From the NCBI GenBank assembly GCA_024641625.1, contig JAHECQ010000177.1, forward strand, positions 1 through 7,943: a stretch of 7,943 nt of DNA, written 5' to 3'. Source of the stretch: Acidimicrobiales bacterium (lineage in GTDB: Bacteria > Actinomycetota > Acidimicrobiia > Acidimicrobiales > SZUA-35). The stretch's first letter is position 1; the number at the start of each line of letters is the position of its first letter. The notes beneath the pieces were generated by a model, which was given only the letters and a program-made list of their open reading frames with translations, searched no databases and was not told the DNA's origin. The position numbers and the translations under genes were made by a program. This document shows positions 1-5,789 of the stretch, piece after piece.

Positions 1-328
1 TTCGGACCCATTCGGTGATGGTGTGGTGGCTGACGCCGAGGCCCAGGAGGAACCGTCCGTCATAGGCCTCGTTCAGGGTCTTGGAGGCGTTCGAGGTGGT
101 CATGGCGTCGCGGGCCCAGATGCTGGCGATTCCCGTGGCCACCTTCATGTCCTGAGTGGCTTCGAGGACGACGGCCGCCGACACGAATGGATCGCGAGAC
201 ACCGTTTCGGGGATCCACAGGCATGGCCAGCCCATGGTGTCCAGCTCTGCGACGGCCTCGCGGACTGCGCCTGCCGGGTGACGGTCGAAGACGCTTTGCC
301 AGATGCCTACTTTTCCGATGTCGATCAC
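1..328 (-). CDS. F420-dependent LLM-class oxidoreductase (TIGR03620-like), N-terminal part, cut by left edge
   Basis: Only the first 109 codons lie in the window; the gene continues to the left. The translation opens (M)IDIGKVGIWQSVFDRHPA and continues with LWIPETVSRDPF, KVATGIASIWARD and DGRFLLGLGVSHH. This is the N-terminal half of the luciferase-like TIM barrel. The IPE..GR/SRDPF, ATGI..IWARD and RF.LGLGVSH blocks match my recollection of the TIGR03620 group of probable F420-dependent oxidoreductases of Actinobacteria. Such enzymes are cytosolic and use the deazaflavin F420 for hydride transfer; the substrate cannot be deduced. GTG at 328 is the only ATG/GTG/TTG between the in-frame stop of the upstream gene (362-364) and the conserved start, but no good Shine-Dalgarno sequence precedes it. 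The 33-nt gap to the acyltransferase gene upstream suggests the same transcript. F420 use is inferred from family resemblance, since other LLM enzymes use FMN. Confidence 0.88.
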   Translation of the reverse strand, partial: MIDIGKVGIWQSVFDRHPAGAVREAVAELDTMGWPCLWIPETVSRDPFVSAAVVLEATQDMKVATGIASIWARDAMTTSNASKTLNEAYDGRFLLGLGVSHHTITEWVR

Positions 329-361
329 GAGGTCGAAGGTAGTCGAAGGCGCGCGCCGCGA

Positions 362-1300
362 CTACCTCCGGTCGAGGGTGACGGTCACCGACCCGATCAA
401 TCGGTCGGCCCAGGCCCGCTTGTACTCCATGTCCATTCCGAGATCGTAGGTTCGGGCCAGTCCGCCGACCGAGAGGTGTCGGATCTCGCGCAGCTGGAGC
501 AGGTGTCCCACCGACAGCTCGGCCACGTCGGTGGTGTAACCCAACTGGAGACCGCGGTACTGCCGGTTGCGCACGCCGCCGAGGATGTAGCCCACGTCGA
601 TCCCCTCCAGGGTGGCGATGACCGCGCGACATCGGCCTCTCGAGGTCAGCCGCCTGATCATCTGGAGATAGAACGTCTGCATCGAAGGATCCGTCAGCCC
701 GGTGGGAGCTTCGCCGTCGCCGGGGCGGGCCTTCCAGCTTCGGGTCTCGATCTCGACCAGTCGTTCGACGAGATCGGGGGCTTCGGTGGTGGTGAGATCG
801 GCGGAGAGGTCGACGAACTCGAGTCCGGTGCGCGTCGCCCGTTCCTCGGCGCGACGCAGGTTGCGTCGAAACCTGGCCGAGCGCCGGGTCCACCATCGAT
901 CGGCGTCGGTGATGTCGGCCACCTGTCGGCTGATGCCCGGTCCGGCCATCACGTTGCCGAAGCGGCTGAGGGGCCCCGCGATCGCCCGTGCCAGATCGAG
1001 ATCCTCGGGAAATCCCGGGAGGAGGAGTCTCGTCCAATCCTCATCGCGGAGTCGCTCGTGGACTGCTTCGGCGACGGCGACCACGTCGGGTCCGATCAAT
1101 GGGCAGGCGAAGCCCCACATCGGCTCGAGTCCGGCGATGGCCGTTCGACCATCGTCGAGGTGGTAGCGGGCAAGCCCGGCGATGCCACCGGGGCAATCGA
1201 CGATCAGAAGATCCGAGTGGGTGCTGAACGCAGCCTGGGCGGGCAGCACCCAATCAGGGCCCGAGCACCAGCGATCGATCATCCCCGGCGTGGAGTCCAC
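362..1300 (-). CDS. FemAB/BioF2-like GNAT-fold acyltransferase (Acetyltransf_6 type)
   Basis: With the GTG start at 1300 the product is 312 residues, soluble, with no signal peptide or membrane segment. The N-terminal half (WCSGPDWVLPAQAAF, then MWGFACPLIGP) looks like the first lobe of FemAB-like proteins. The second lobe carries the BioF2-like GNAT signature: FRRNLRRAEE (about 144-153), ETRSWK (185-190), a VGYILGG beta strand, then YDLGMDMEYKRAW (285-297). Family members transfer an acyl or aminoacyl group, often in cell-envelope or polysaccharide work; the substrate here is unknown. The start is uncertain. An in-frame CTG at 1360 overlaps the TGA of the upstream coiled-coil gene and would give 332 residues, adding a plausible leader (LNHQLDHHPVLGDQDRFEHA). 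No ATG, GTG or TTG lies between 1360 and 1300, and ATG at 1282 is a shorter alternative. The Arg/Pro-rich in-frame extension up to 1549 is a shadow of the upstream gene. Confidence 0.85.
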   Translation of the reverse strand: MDSTPGMIDRWCSGPDWVLPAQAAFSTHSDLLIVDCPGGIAGLARYHLDDGRTAIAGLEPMWGFACPLIGPDVVAVAEAVHERLRDEDWTRLLLPGFPEDLDLARAIAGPLSRFGNVMAGPGISRQVADITDADRWWTRRSARFRRNLRRAEERATRTGLEFVDLSADLTTTEAPDLVERLVEIETRSWKARPGDGEAPTGLTDPSMQTFYLQMIRRLTSRGRCRAVIATLEGIDVGYILGGVRNRQYRGLQLGYTTDVAELSVGHLLQLREIRHLSVGGLARTYDLGMDMEYKRAWADRLIGSVTVTLDRR

Positions 1301-1356
1301 CGCATGTTCGAACCGATCCTGGTCACCGAGGACCGGATGATGATCCAGTTGATGGT

Positions 1357-2025
1357 TCAGGGCTGCTGGCTCGGGTCGCGGTCGAAGTCGTCGGCCAAGC
1401 GGTTGAACAACCGTCGCTTGCGGCGGCTCGCCAACGATTCGAGCATCCAGAGTTTCTGCTGACTGTGTTCGTTCTGACGAGAGAGGCGATCGATCAAGGC
1501 CTGGGCGGCGAGGCGATCGGCGTCGGCCTGCGCCTGGACTTCTTCCCATGCCCGCCAGGCCTGTTCTGCCTCGGTCTGCGCCCGCAGGAGGCGGTCGGCT
1601 TGAACGGCATGCTCCTGTCGAAGGGTCGAGTAGTCGTGTTGCAGGCGGTCATGTTCGGCTCGGGCCGTCTCGAGCTCGTCGGTCAGCCTCCTGATCCGGG
1701 TTTCGGCAGCCGACCGTTCGTTCTCGGCCACCGCCGCTCGTACCTCGGCCGCGGTGACCTGCTCGGACATGTTGGTGAGTTCGGCCAACACGGCGGCGAG
1801 GCCGTCGGACACCGCCGGATCGCGAAGATCGATGACGCTGCGCTCGAATTCCTGGTCGAGCCATTCGGTGGGCACGAGCCACGCACCATCGTCGTCGCGC
1901 TCGGCGTCGATCTCTCCGGCGCCAAGCCTCCGACGAAGGGCCCGCTCCGACACACTCCAACCGCGAACTGCATCCTGCAGCCCCACCAATTCACGCTCCA
2001 TGGCGGCAATGTAGCGACTCGACAC
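1357..2025 (-). CDS. Coiled-coil protein with putative N-terminal helix-turn-helix (paralogue B)
   Basis: The product is 222 residues from GTG 2025. Residues about 16-57 (GWSVSERALRRRLGAGEI, then a short GAWLVPTEWL strand) resemble a winged helix-turn-helix of the MerR/excisionase type, where a helix pair is followed by a wing ending in VP..WL. Residues 65-81 hold the IDLRDPAVSDGLA block shared with the upstream gene. Residues about 82-192 are a long Ala/Glu/Arg-rich heptad region, predicted coiled coil. A basic tail, RRKRRLFNRL (201-210), follows LES and leads to an acidic end. There is no signal peptide or membrane segment. I do not recognise a named family; a DNA-binding or scaffold role is inference. 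The gene starts 9 nt after the stop of its paralogue, and its stop touches the acyltransferase gene. The GTG has only a weak GAAG directly in front, so ATG at 2001 is an alternative start, but it would cut into the leading helix. Confidence 0.8.
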   Translation of the reverse strand: MSSRYIAAMERELVGLQDAVRGWSVSERALRRRLGAGEIDAERDDDGAWLVPTEWLDQEFERSVIDLRDPAVSDGLAAVLAELTNMSEQVTAAEVRAAVAENERSAAETRIRRLTDELETARAEHDRLQHDYSTLRQEHAVQADRLLRAQTEAEQAWRAWEEVQAQADADRLAAQALIDRLSRQNEHSQQKLWMLESLASRRKRRLFNRLADDFDRDPSQQP

Positions 2026-2034
2026 CTTCGGGAC

Positions 2035-2589
2035 TTACTCCGCCTCGACGGGGTCTGCGGCCGCGCCGTCGTCGGAGACGATTCGCAGGTACCTTCGCCG
2101 CTTGCGATTCGTCACCATTGCCTCGAGCAGACTGATCGACCTGAGGGCGCCGGCAAGCTCGGCCCGGAGCCGCTCGATTTCGCCGTCGGCCGCAGCCATG
2201 GCGACGCGGAAGTGTTGGCGTACGTCGTTCAATTCGCCAACAGCCTGACCGAGCTGCTCCCGGCGGAGTTCGTTCTCTCGACGTAGCTCGGCATTGTCGA
2301 TTTCGAGTCGATGACGAGCGGCCTGCTCGTTCTCGATGTCGGCGGTGAGCCGGCGCACCTGTCCCGATGCGGTCATGCGCTCGTGGCGGGCGATCTCGGC
2401 ACGAGCCTCGGCGGCGCCGGTCCGTTCGCTGAGCGCCGCCACCTGGGTCAACGCGTGGGCCAGACCATCGGCGACACCTGGGTCGCGAAGATCGATGATC
2501 ATCGAGTCGAGCAGAATCGCCGCAGTGGAATCGGGTCGATCCTGGCCGAGATCGCTCGTACCGTTGGTCCTGATCGCTGACTGGTCCAT
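2035..2589 (-). CDS. Coiled-coil protein of unknown function (paralogue A)
   Basis: The product is 184 residues from ATG 2589, chosen because GGAG sits 5 nt upstream; an in-frame GTG at 2607 would add six residues but would place that GGAG inside the gene. Residues 1-28 are polar and look disordered. Residues 32-44 (IDLRDPGVADGLA) open a block that aligns without gaps to residues 65-146 of the downstream paralogue, about 36 identities in 82 positions by my hand count. Residues about 45-150 are Glu/Arg/Ala-rich with coiled-coil heptads. The tail has LLEAMVTNRKRRRYLRIVSDD-like sequence at 154-174, matching LES...RRKRRLFNRL in the paralogue, then an acidic end. This copy lacks the helix-turn-helix and about 7 residues before the tail. 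There are no membrane segments or catalytic motifs. It is the first gene of the presumed left operon. Confidence 0.8.
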   Translation of the reverse strand: MDQSAIRTNGTSDLGQDRPDSTAAILLDSMIIDLRDPGVADGLAHALTQVAALSERTGAAEARAEIARHERMTASGQVRRLTADIENEQAARHRLEIDNAELRRENELRREQLGQAVGELNDVRQHFRVAMAAADGEIERLRAELAGALRSISLLEAMVTNRKRRRYLRIVSDDGAAADPVEAE

Positions 2590-2594
2590 CACTT

Positions 2595-2598
2595 CTCC
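2595..2598 (-). promoter_or_regulatory. Shine-Dalgarno GGAG of coiled-coil gene A
   Basis: On the minus strand GGAG (within ACGGAGAAG) ends 5 nt before ATG 2589. This decides the start against the upstream in-frame GTG at 2607. Confidence 0.7.
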
Positions 2599-2700
2599 GT
2601 CCCGCACCAGCCGGAATCTACCGCGGAACTCGATGCGGGTGGGTGATGGTCGGCGGTTGTCCTGGTGAGGGGTGAGCCAGGGCCCTTGGACGGGTCGTTC

Positions 2701-2721
2701 GGCCGATCGAGACCGATGGCC
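2701..2721 (-). terminator. Hairpin directly after the PuuD-like gene
   Basis: Two bases after the TGA of the hydrolase gene there is an 8-bp stem, GGCCATCG pairing with CGATGGCC equivalents, with one bulged base and a 4-nt loop. No T-run follows on the minus strand, so it is not a classical intrinsic terminator. It could terminate, stabilise the 3' end, or be incidental. It separates the hydrolase gene from the coiled-coil operon on the same strand, which is 112 nt further on. Confidence 0.35.
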
Positions 2722-2722
2722 T

Positions 2723-3436
2723 TCAGCGGCCTGCGTGTTCGATGAGCCAACCGAAGATCGGATCCGTTGCGCTGCCCTGCATCATCTCGGGATGCCACTG
2801 CACGGCAACAACGGGTTTGCCCGGGAGTTCCAGGCCTTCGATCGTGCCATCGGGAGCGATGCCGGTGACGGTGATCTGATCGCCGAGGCGATCGATGGTC
2901 TGGTGGTGGAGTGTGTTGACGTCGATGCGGGGGCCGTAGAGCTGATGAAGGATCGAGCCGGTGGTGAGTTGCACCGAGTGGATCTCGGTGTCGGGACCGA
3001 CGTCATAGCGGGCATGGGCTGGTACGTGCTGGTGGAGCGTCCCGCCCTGGTGCACGTTCAGGAGTTGCAGTCCTCGACAGATGCAGACAGTCGGCAGCTC
3101 ACGGTCGATGGCGACCGACAGGAGGGTGAATTCGTGCTCGTCGCGCATCGGCTCGCTGTCGTAGGGCTGCCATTCCGGCTCAGCCCGATACCGAGTCGGG
3201 TCGATGTCCGCGCCGCCGGTGAACAGGAGCCCATCGAGGCGGGCGGCGATCTGGCCGATGTCATCGGGGGTGAGGTCGAGCGGAAGATGGATGGGGAGGC
3301 CTCCGGCGGCCAATACTGCCTGGGTGTAGCCGGCGAGATAGAGATCGATCGGAAGTCGCTGGAGCGACTCGGGAAAACCGGCGACGCTGCTCGCTGACTT
3401 GCGTCGACCGGTCAACCCGATGAGAGGTCTCGTCAT
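2723..3436 (-). CDS. Gamma-glutamyl-gamma-aminobutyrate hydrolase family protein (PuuD-like, peptidase C26)
   Basis: The product is 237 residues, typical for the class I glutamine amidotransferase-like hydrolases of the PuuD group. It begins MTRPLIGLTGR, the usual first strand. Residues 74-89 hold LDGLLFTGGADIDPTR. The nucleophile elbow is CICRGLQLLNV, with Cys130 just before Arg as catalytic residue; Cys128 replaces the more common Gly. HHQ is at 187-189, and WHPE provides His225 and Glu227, completing the triad. Known members hydrolyse gamma-glutamyl amides such as gamma-glutamyl-GABA to glutamate and the free amine, in the cytosol. ATG 3436 is preferred by alignment of the first strand; TTG 3463 is in frame but neither start has a clear Shine-Dalgarno. 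The gene is divergent from a glutamine-synthetase-family gene 46 bp away, which fits a gamma-glutamylation route. The true substrate is not shown; gamma-glutamyl-GABA is only the family default. Confidence 0.93.
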   Translation of the reverse strand: MTRPLIGLTGRRKSASSVAGFPESLQRLPIDLYLAGYTQAVLAAGGLPIHLPLDLTPDDIGQIAARLDGLLFTGGADIDPTRYRAEPEWQPYDSEPMRDEHEFTLLSVAIDRELPTVCICRGLQLLNVHQGGTLHQHVPAHARYDVGPDTEIHSVQLTTGSILHQLYGPRIDVNTLHHQTIDRLGDQITVTGIAPDGTIEGLELPGKPVVAVQWHPEMMQGSATDPIFGWLIEHAGR

Positions 3437-3482
3437 GACCGTCAGGCTATCGTTCGGCTCCAAACGCTGACGAGGAGGACCC
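3437..3482. promoter_or_regulatory. Short divergent spacer between hydrolase and synthetase genes
   Basis: Only 46 bp separate the two start codons, so promoters for both genes must overlap each other or the coding ends. I see no convincing -35/-10 pair. CGTCAG at 3440-3445 and CTGACG at 3467-3472 form a 6-bp inverted repeat around a 21-nt spacer, ending right at the AGGAGG of the synthetase. This could be an operator or a leader hairpin, but a match of this size may be chance. Confidence 0.3.
3473..3478 (+). promoter_or_regulatory. Shine-Dalgarno AGGAGG of the synthetase-family gene
   Basis: A perfect AGGAGG lies 4 nt before GTG 3483 and fixes that start. Such a strong site suggests efficient translation and argues against a leaderless transcript for this gene. 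Confidence 0.75.
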
Positions 3483-4871
3483 GTGGCTGAACACGACCCG
3501 ATGGTTGAACGCGATCCGGCGGGCCAACGGACGGCTGAACAGACAGCCGCCGTCGGCCGGGGGGTCTACGATCGAATTCGCGTGATGTGGCCTGACCATT
3601 TGGGTCTGCCACGTGGGAAGTACCTCCCGGCACGTCTGGCCCACAAGGGCACGAATCACTGTGTGAGCACCTTCGCCTTGGGCTACGACCGGAGCATGGT
3701 CCCCGCCCCGGGTTCCTATCTCTTGGAGGGGTTGCGTGACGCGCTGTCCACCTTCGACCCTGCGCAGGTCCACCCTGGCTGGGAGGACGACCGTACCGGT
3801 GTAGCAGTCGGCCATCTCACGATGGAGGGCGAGCCCTATCCCTATTCGGCTCGGCATGCTCTGCAGCAGGCCATTGCTGCGTGGGAGGCGTTGGGGTACC
3901 GAGCCAAAGTGGGCATCGAACTGGAGGCCTACGTCCTCGAACCCGACGGTGACGGCGGCTGGAAGCGGTGGGAGACGCCCCGGTCGATGGTCTATGGCAC
4001 CGGCCGATTCTCGGACCCGACGGGGGTCATCGACGACATCATGCGCAGCGCCGAGGCCAGTGGCTTCCTGGTCGAATCGATCAATGCCGAGTTCGACGAA
4101 TCGCAGTTCGAGTTGACGCTCGAGTACGACGATGCGCTGAGGGCGGCCGACGATGCATTCCTGTTCCGCGTCCTCGCCCGCGAGGTCGCCATCGATCACG
4201 GACTCGACCTGACGTTCCTCGGCAAGCCGTTCACCGAGTTGTCGGGGACCGGCGTGCACGTCAACTTCTCGCTGAACGACTCCTCGGGCGCCAACGCCTT
4301 CAACGATTCCTCCGCCGATGACGGGCTCTCGGCTCTGGCCAAGAGCTGCCTGGCCGGCCTGGTCACCCATCACACCGGTATGGCGGCGCTTTGTGCCCCG
4401 ACGGTGAACGCGTACCGCCGACTCCAGCCGGGGCAGATCAACGGTTACTGGGCGAACTGGGGCCTGGAACATCGAGGTGCCGCCTACCGCGTGCCTGCGG
4501 CCAGGGGGAACGCGACCAGAATCGAGAGTCGTCTCGCTGATGGGGCGGTCAACATCCATCTCGCCGTCGCCACCGTGCTCCAGGCAGCGCGTCTGGGAGT
4601 GGTCGACGACCTCCCATGCCCGGCGCCGCTGACCACCGATGGGTTCGAGGAGCTCAACACCGATGTGCACGTGGCGGCCAATCTGGCCGGCGCGCTCGAG
4701 GACCTCAAGGCAGATGAGCGTTTGATCGAAGCCGTCGGAGCCGATCTGGTCGCCAACTTCCTGGTGAACAAGGAAGCGGAGTGGGAACGCTACCTGGCCG
4801 CCGTCGGCGAGGATCACCCCGGGCCCGAGGTCACCGCGTGGGAGCTCAACGAGTACCTCATGTACCACTGA
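3483..4871 (+). CDS. Glutamine synthetase family protein (type I-like, probably gamma-glutamyl-amine ligase)
   Basis: The product is 462 residues, the usual length of GlnA-type ligases. Visible active-site motifs are GIELEAYVL with Glu146 and Glu148, NAEFDESQFEL with Glu203 and Glu210, GTGVHVNFSL with His259, NAYRRLQPG (309-317), YRVP with Arg336, and RIESRLADGA with Glu348 and Arg350. These match metal, ATP and glutamate ligands of the family. The N-terminal region lacks the F-D-G-S-S block that carries the ammonium-site Asp in classical enzymes and has GYDRSMVPAPGS instead. The position of the adenylylated Tyr (N-L-Y-D-L-P) reads V-V-D-D-L-P, and N-P-Y-L reads NIHL. I therefore favour an amine or polyamine gamma-glutamyl ligase of the PuuA/GlnA3 kind over a housekeeping ammonium-assimilating enzyme; that is inference. 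The divergent PuuD-like hydrolase supports it. The final Met-Tyr-His-stop forms the first unit of a tandem repeat. Confidence 0.93.
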   Translation: MAEHDPMVERDPAGQRTAEQTAAVGRGVYDRIRVMWPDHLGLPRGKYLPARLAHKGTNHCVSTFALGYDRSMVPAPGSYLLEGLRDALSTFDPAQVHPGWEDDRTGVAVGHLTMEGEPYPYSARHALQQAIAAWEALGYRAKVGIELEAYVLEPDGDGGWKRWETPRSMVYGTGRFSDPTGVIDDIMRSAEASGFLVESINAEFDESQFELTLEYDDALRAADDAFLFRVLAREVAIDHGLDLTFLGKPFTELSGTGVHVNFSLNDSSGANAFNDSSADDGLSALAKSCLAGLVTHHTGMAALCAPTVNAYRRLQPGQINGYWANWGLEHRGAAYRVPAARGNATRIESRLADGAVNIHLAVATVLQAARLGVVDDLPCPAPLTTDGFEELNTDVHVAANLAGALEDLKADERLIEAVGADLVANFLVNKEAEWERYLAAVGEDHPGPEVTAWELNEYLMYH

Positions 4872-4926
4872 GCATGTACCACTGAGCATGTACCACTGAG
4901 CATGTACCACTGAACATGTACCACTG
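4859..4926. repeat. 14-bp tandem repeat, about 4.9 copies, beginning in the synthetase stop region
   Basis: The unit CATGTACCACTGAG occurs head to tail at 4859, 4873, 4887 and 4901 (last base A in the fourth copy), followed by a 12-base partial copy at 4915-4926. The first copy contains the last codons ATG TAC CAC TGA of the synthetase gene, so all further copies are downstream of the stop. Each copy carries an ATG-TAC-CAC-TGA mini-frame. The near identity of copies indicates recent expansion by replication slippage or unequal pairing. Copy number can vary without altering the protein. Confidence 0.95.
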
Positions 4927-4947
4927 GCCGCCCTACCCCCTCCCGGC

Positions 4948-4995
4948 AACCGCGTGCACTTGGTGCTTCTCAGCGCCGTTTCGCTGCACGCGGTT
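4948..4995. terminator. Perfect 11-bp inverted repeat between convergent genes, possible bidirectional terminator
   Basis: AACCGCGTGCA (4948-4958) is matched by its exact reverse complement TGCACGCGGTT (4985-4995) around a 26-nt loop. The loop can itself fold, GGTGC (4962-4966) with GCGCC (4973-4977) around TTCTCA, allowing one G-T pair. It lies 76 nt past the synthetase stop and 65 nt past the amidotransferase stop, where a shared terminator would be expected. No T-run follows on either strand, so a REP-like or structural element is also possible. Confidence 0.5.
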
Positions 4996-5060
4996 CGCTG
5001 TTGTGGGCCATTGGGCCATGGAGCGTTGATCCGACAGCGTGCCCGGTTCGGTGGCCGACC

Positions 5061-5789
5061 TCAGGAGGCGAGGAGGCCCACCGAGTCGAGGAACCAGTCG
5101 ACCAGCGCGTAGCACTGGACGATGTTCGCCTGTTCGTGCTGCTTGGCTTCGGCCAGGAACTGCTCGACGGACACGCCACACTCGGCCAGGTAGTCGTCGG
5201 GGACCTCGGCGAGCCAGTTGGCCAGGTGGGCATGGTCGACCTCGGGATGGAACTGGGTACCAACGGCCCGACCGACTCGAAAGAGCTGCACGGCGTTCTC
5301 GTTCACCGCCAGGATCTCCGCAGCAGGCGGAGGAATGATGTGATCGTGGTGCCATTCGAGCCATGGGCCGGGGCCAACCGGGTTGTGGCCGCCGTCCGGG
5401 GCGGAGATCTCGTACCAGCCCACCTCGGTCACCTCGGCCACCTCGACCGTACCCCCGAGGGCGTCGGCGATGAGCTGGCCGCCGAAACAGATGCCCAGGA
5501 TGGGTTGGCCCGCCGCGAACGCGTCCGCCAGTCGGTCGAGCTCGTCATGGATCCAGGTGTCGATCTCGTTCTTGCGGGTGAGCGAGCGCGCCGAGCCCAT
5601 CGGGACGATGAGGTCGAAGTCGTCGAAGTCGGGGAATGGCATGGCGACATTCATGTCGTCGCCAACGACCACGAAGTGAGTGTGGACGTCGAAGCCGCGT
5701 TGGGTGAGTCGTTCCTCCACACGACAGCCCGCACCATCGGCGTCGTGTGCGATCACCAGCGCCCGCCGAGCGGGAGCCGCTTCTGTCAT
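5061..5789 (-). CDS. Type 1 (class I) glutamine amidotransferase domain protein
   Basis: The product is 242 residues. It begins MTEAAPARRALVIAHD, a first beta strand, followed by DLIVPMGSARS (59-69), the nucleophile elbow ILGICFGGQLIADALGG with Cys101, and VGTQFHPEVD with His181 and Glu183. The Cys-His-Glu triad is complete. The C-terminal 45 residues are an extra helical region. Relatives are stand-alone cytosolic amidases of the GMP-synthase glutaminase type, often annotated only as type 1 glutamine amidotransferase; the acceptor or substrate is unknown. The start ATG shares its A with the TGA of the P450 gene (TGATG), so translation is probably coupled and the two are one operon. In-frame sequence upstream of this ATG is a shadow of the P450. 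No synthetase partner domain for an ammonia-transferring complex is encoded next to it on this strand, so hydrolysis of a gamma-glutamyl compound is an alternative role. Confidence 0.9.
   Translation of the reverse strand: MTEAAPARRALVIAHDADGAGCRVEERLTQRGFDVHTHFVVVGDDMNVAMPFPDFDDFDLIVPMGSARSLTRKNEIDTWIHDELDRLADAFAAGQPILGICFGGQLIADALGGTVEVAEVTEVGWYEISAPDGGHNPVGPGPWLEWHHDHIIPPPAAEILAVNENAVQLFRVGRAVGTQFHPEVDHAHLANWLAEVPDDYLAECGVSVEQFLAEAKQHEQANIVQCYALVDWFLDSVGLLAS

Noticed and set aside
23..1462. Long plus-strand open frame of 479 codons
   Set aside because: It lies opposite the acyltransferase and oxidoreductase genes, which have clear conserved motifs; its translation has low-complexity, family-free composition typical of an antisense frame in GC-rich DNA.
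1465..2286. Plus-strand open frame of 273 codons opposite the coiled-coil genes
   Set aside because: Its composition is a mirror of the coiled-coil coding, and the minus-strand frames show paralogous conservation with each other, which marks them as the coding strand.
2659..2683. Short hairpin and AGGGCCCT palindrome upstream of coiled-coil gene A
   Set aside because: Stem is 5 bp plus a wobble pair with an 11-nt loop, and the palindrome is a short GC-rich word expected by chance; no promoter boxes could be placed with it.
4872..4926. Stop-codon readthrough or mini-peptides from the repeated ATG-TAC-CAC-TGA units
   Set aside because: The 14-bp period puts an in-frame TGA again within the array and the mini-frames are three codons long without Shine-Dalgarno sites, so no extended product is supported.
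4859..4926. CRISPR-like or attachment-site array
   Set aside because: The repeats are contiguous with no spacers, and no integrase or cas gene is present.
3447..4949. Minus-strand open frame of 500 codons opposite the synthetase gene
   Set aside because: It is fully antisense to a gene with all glutamine synthetase motifs, and shows no domain of its own.
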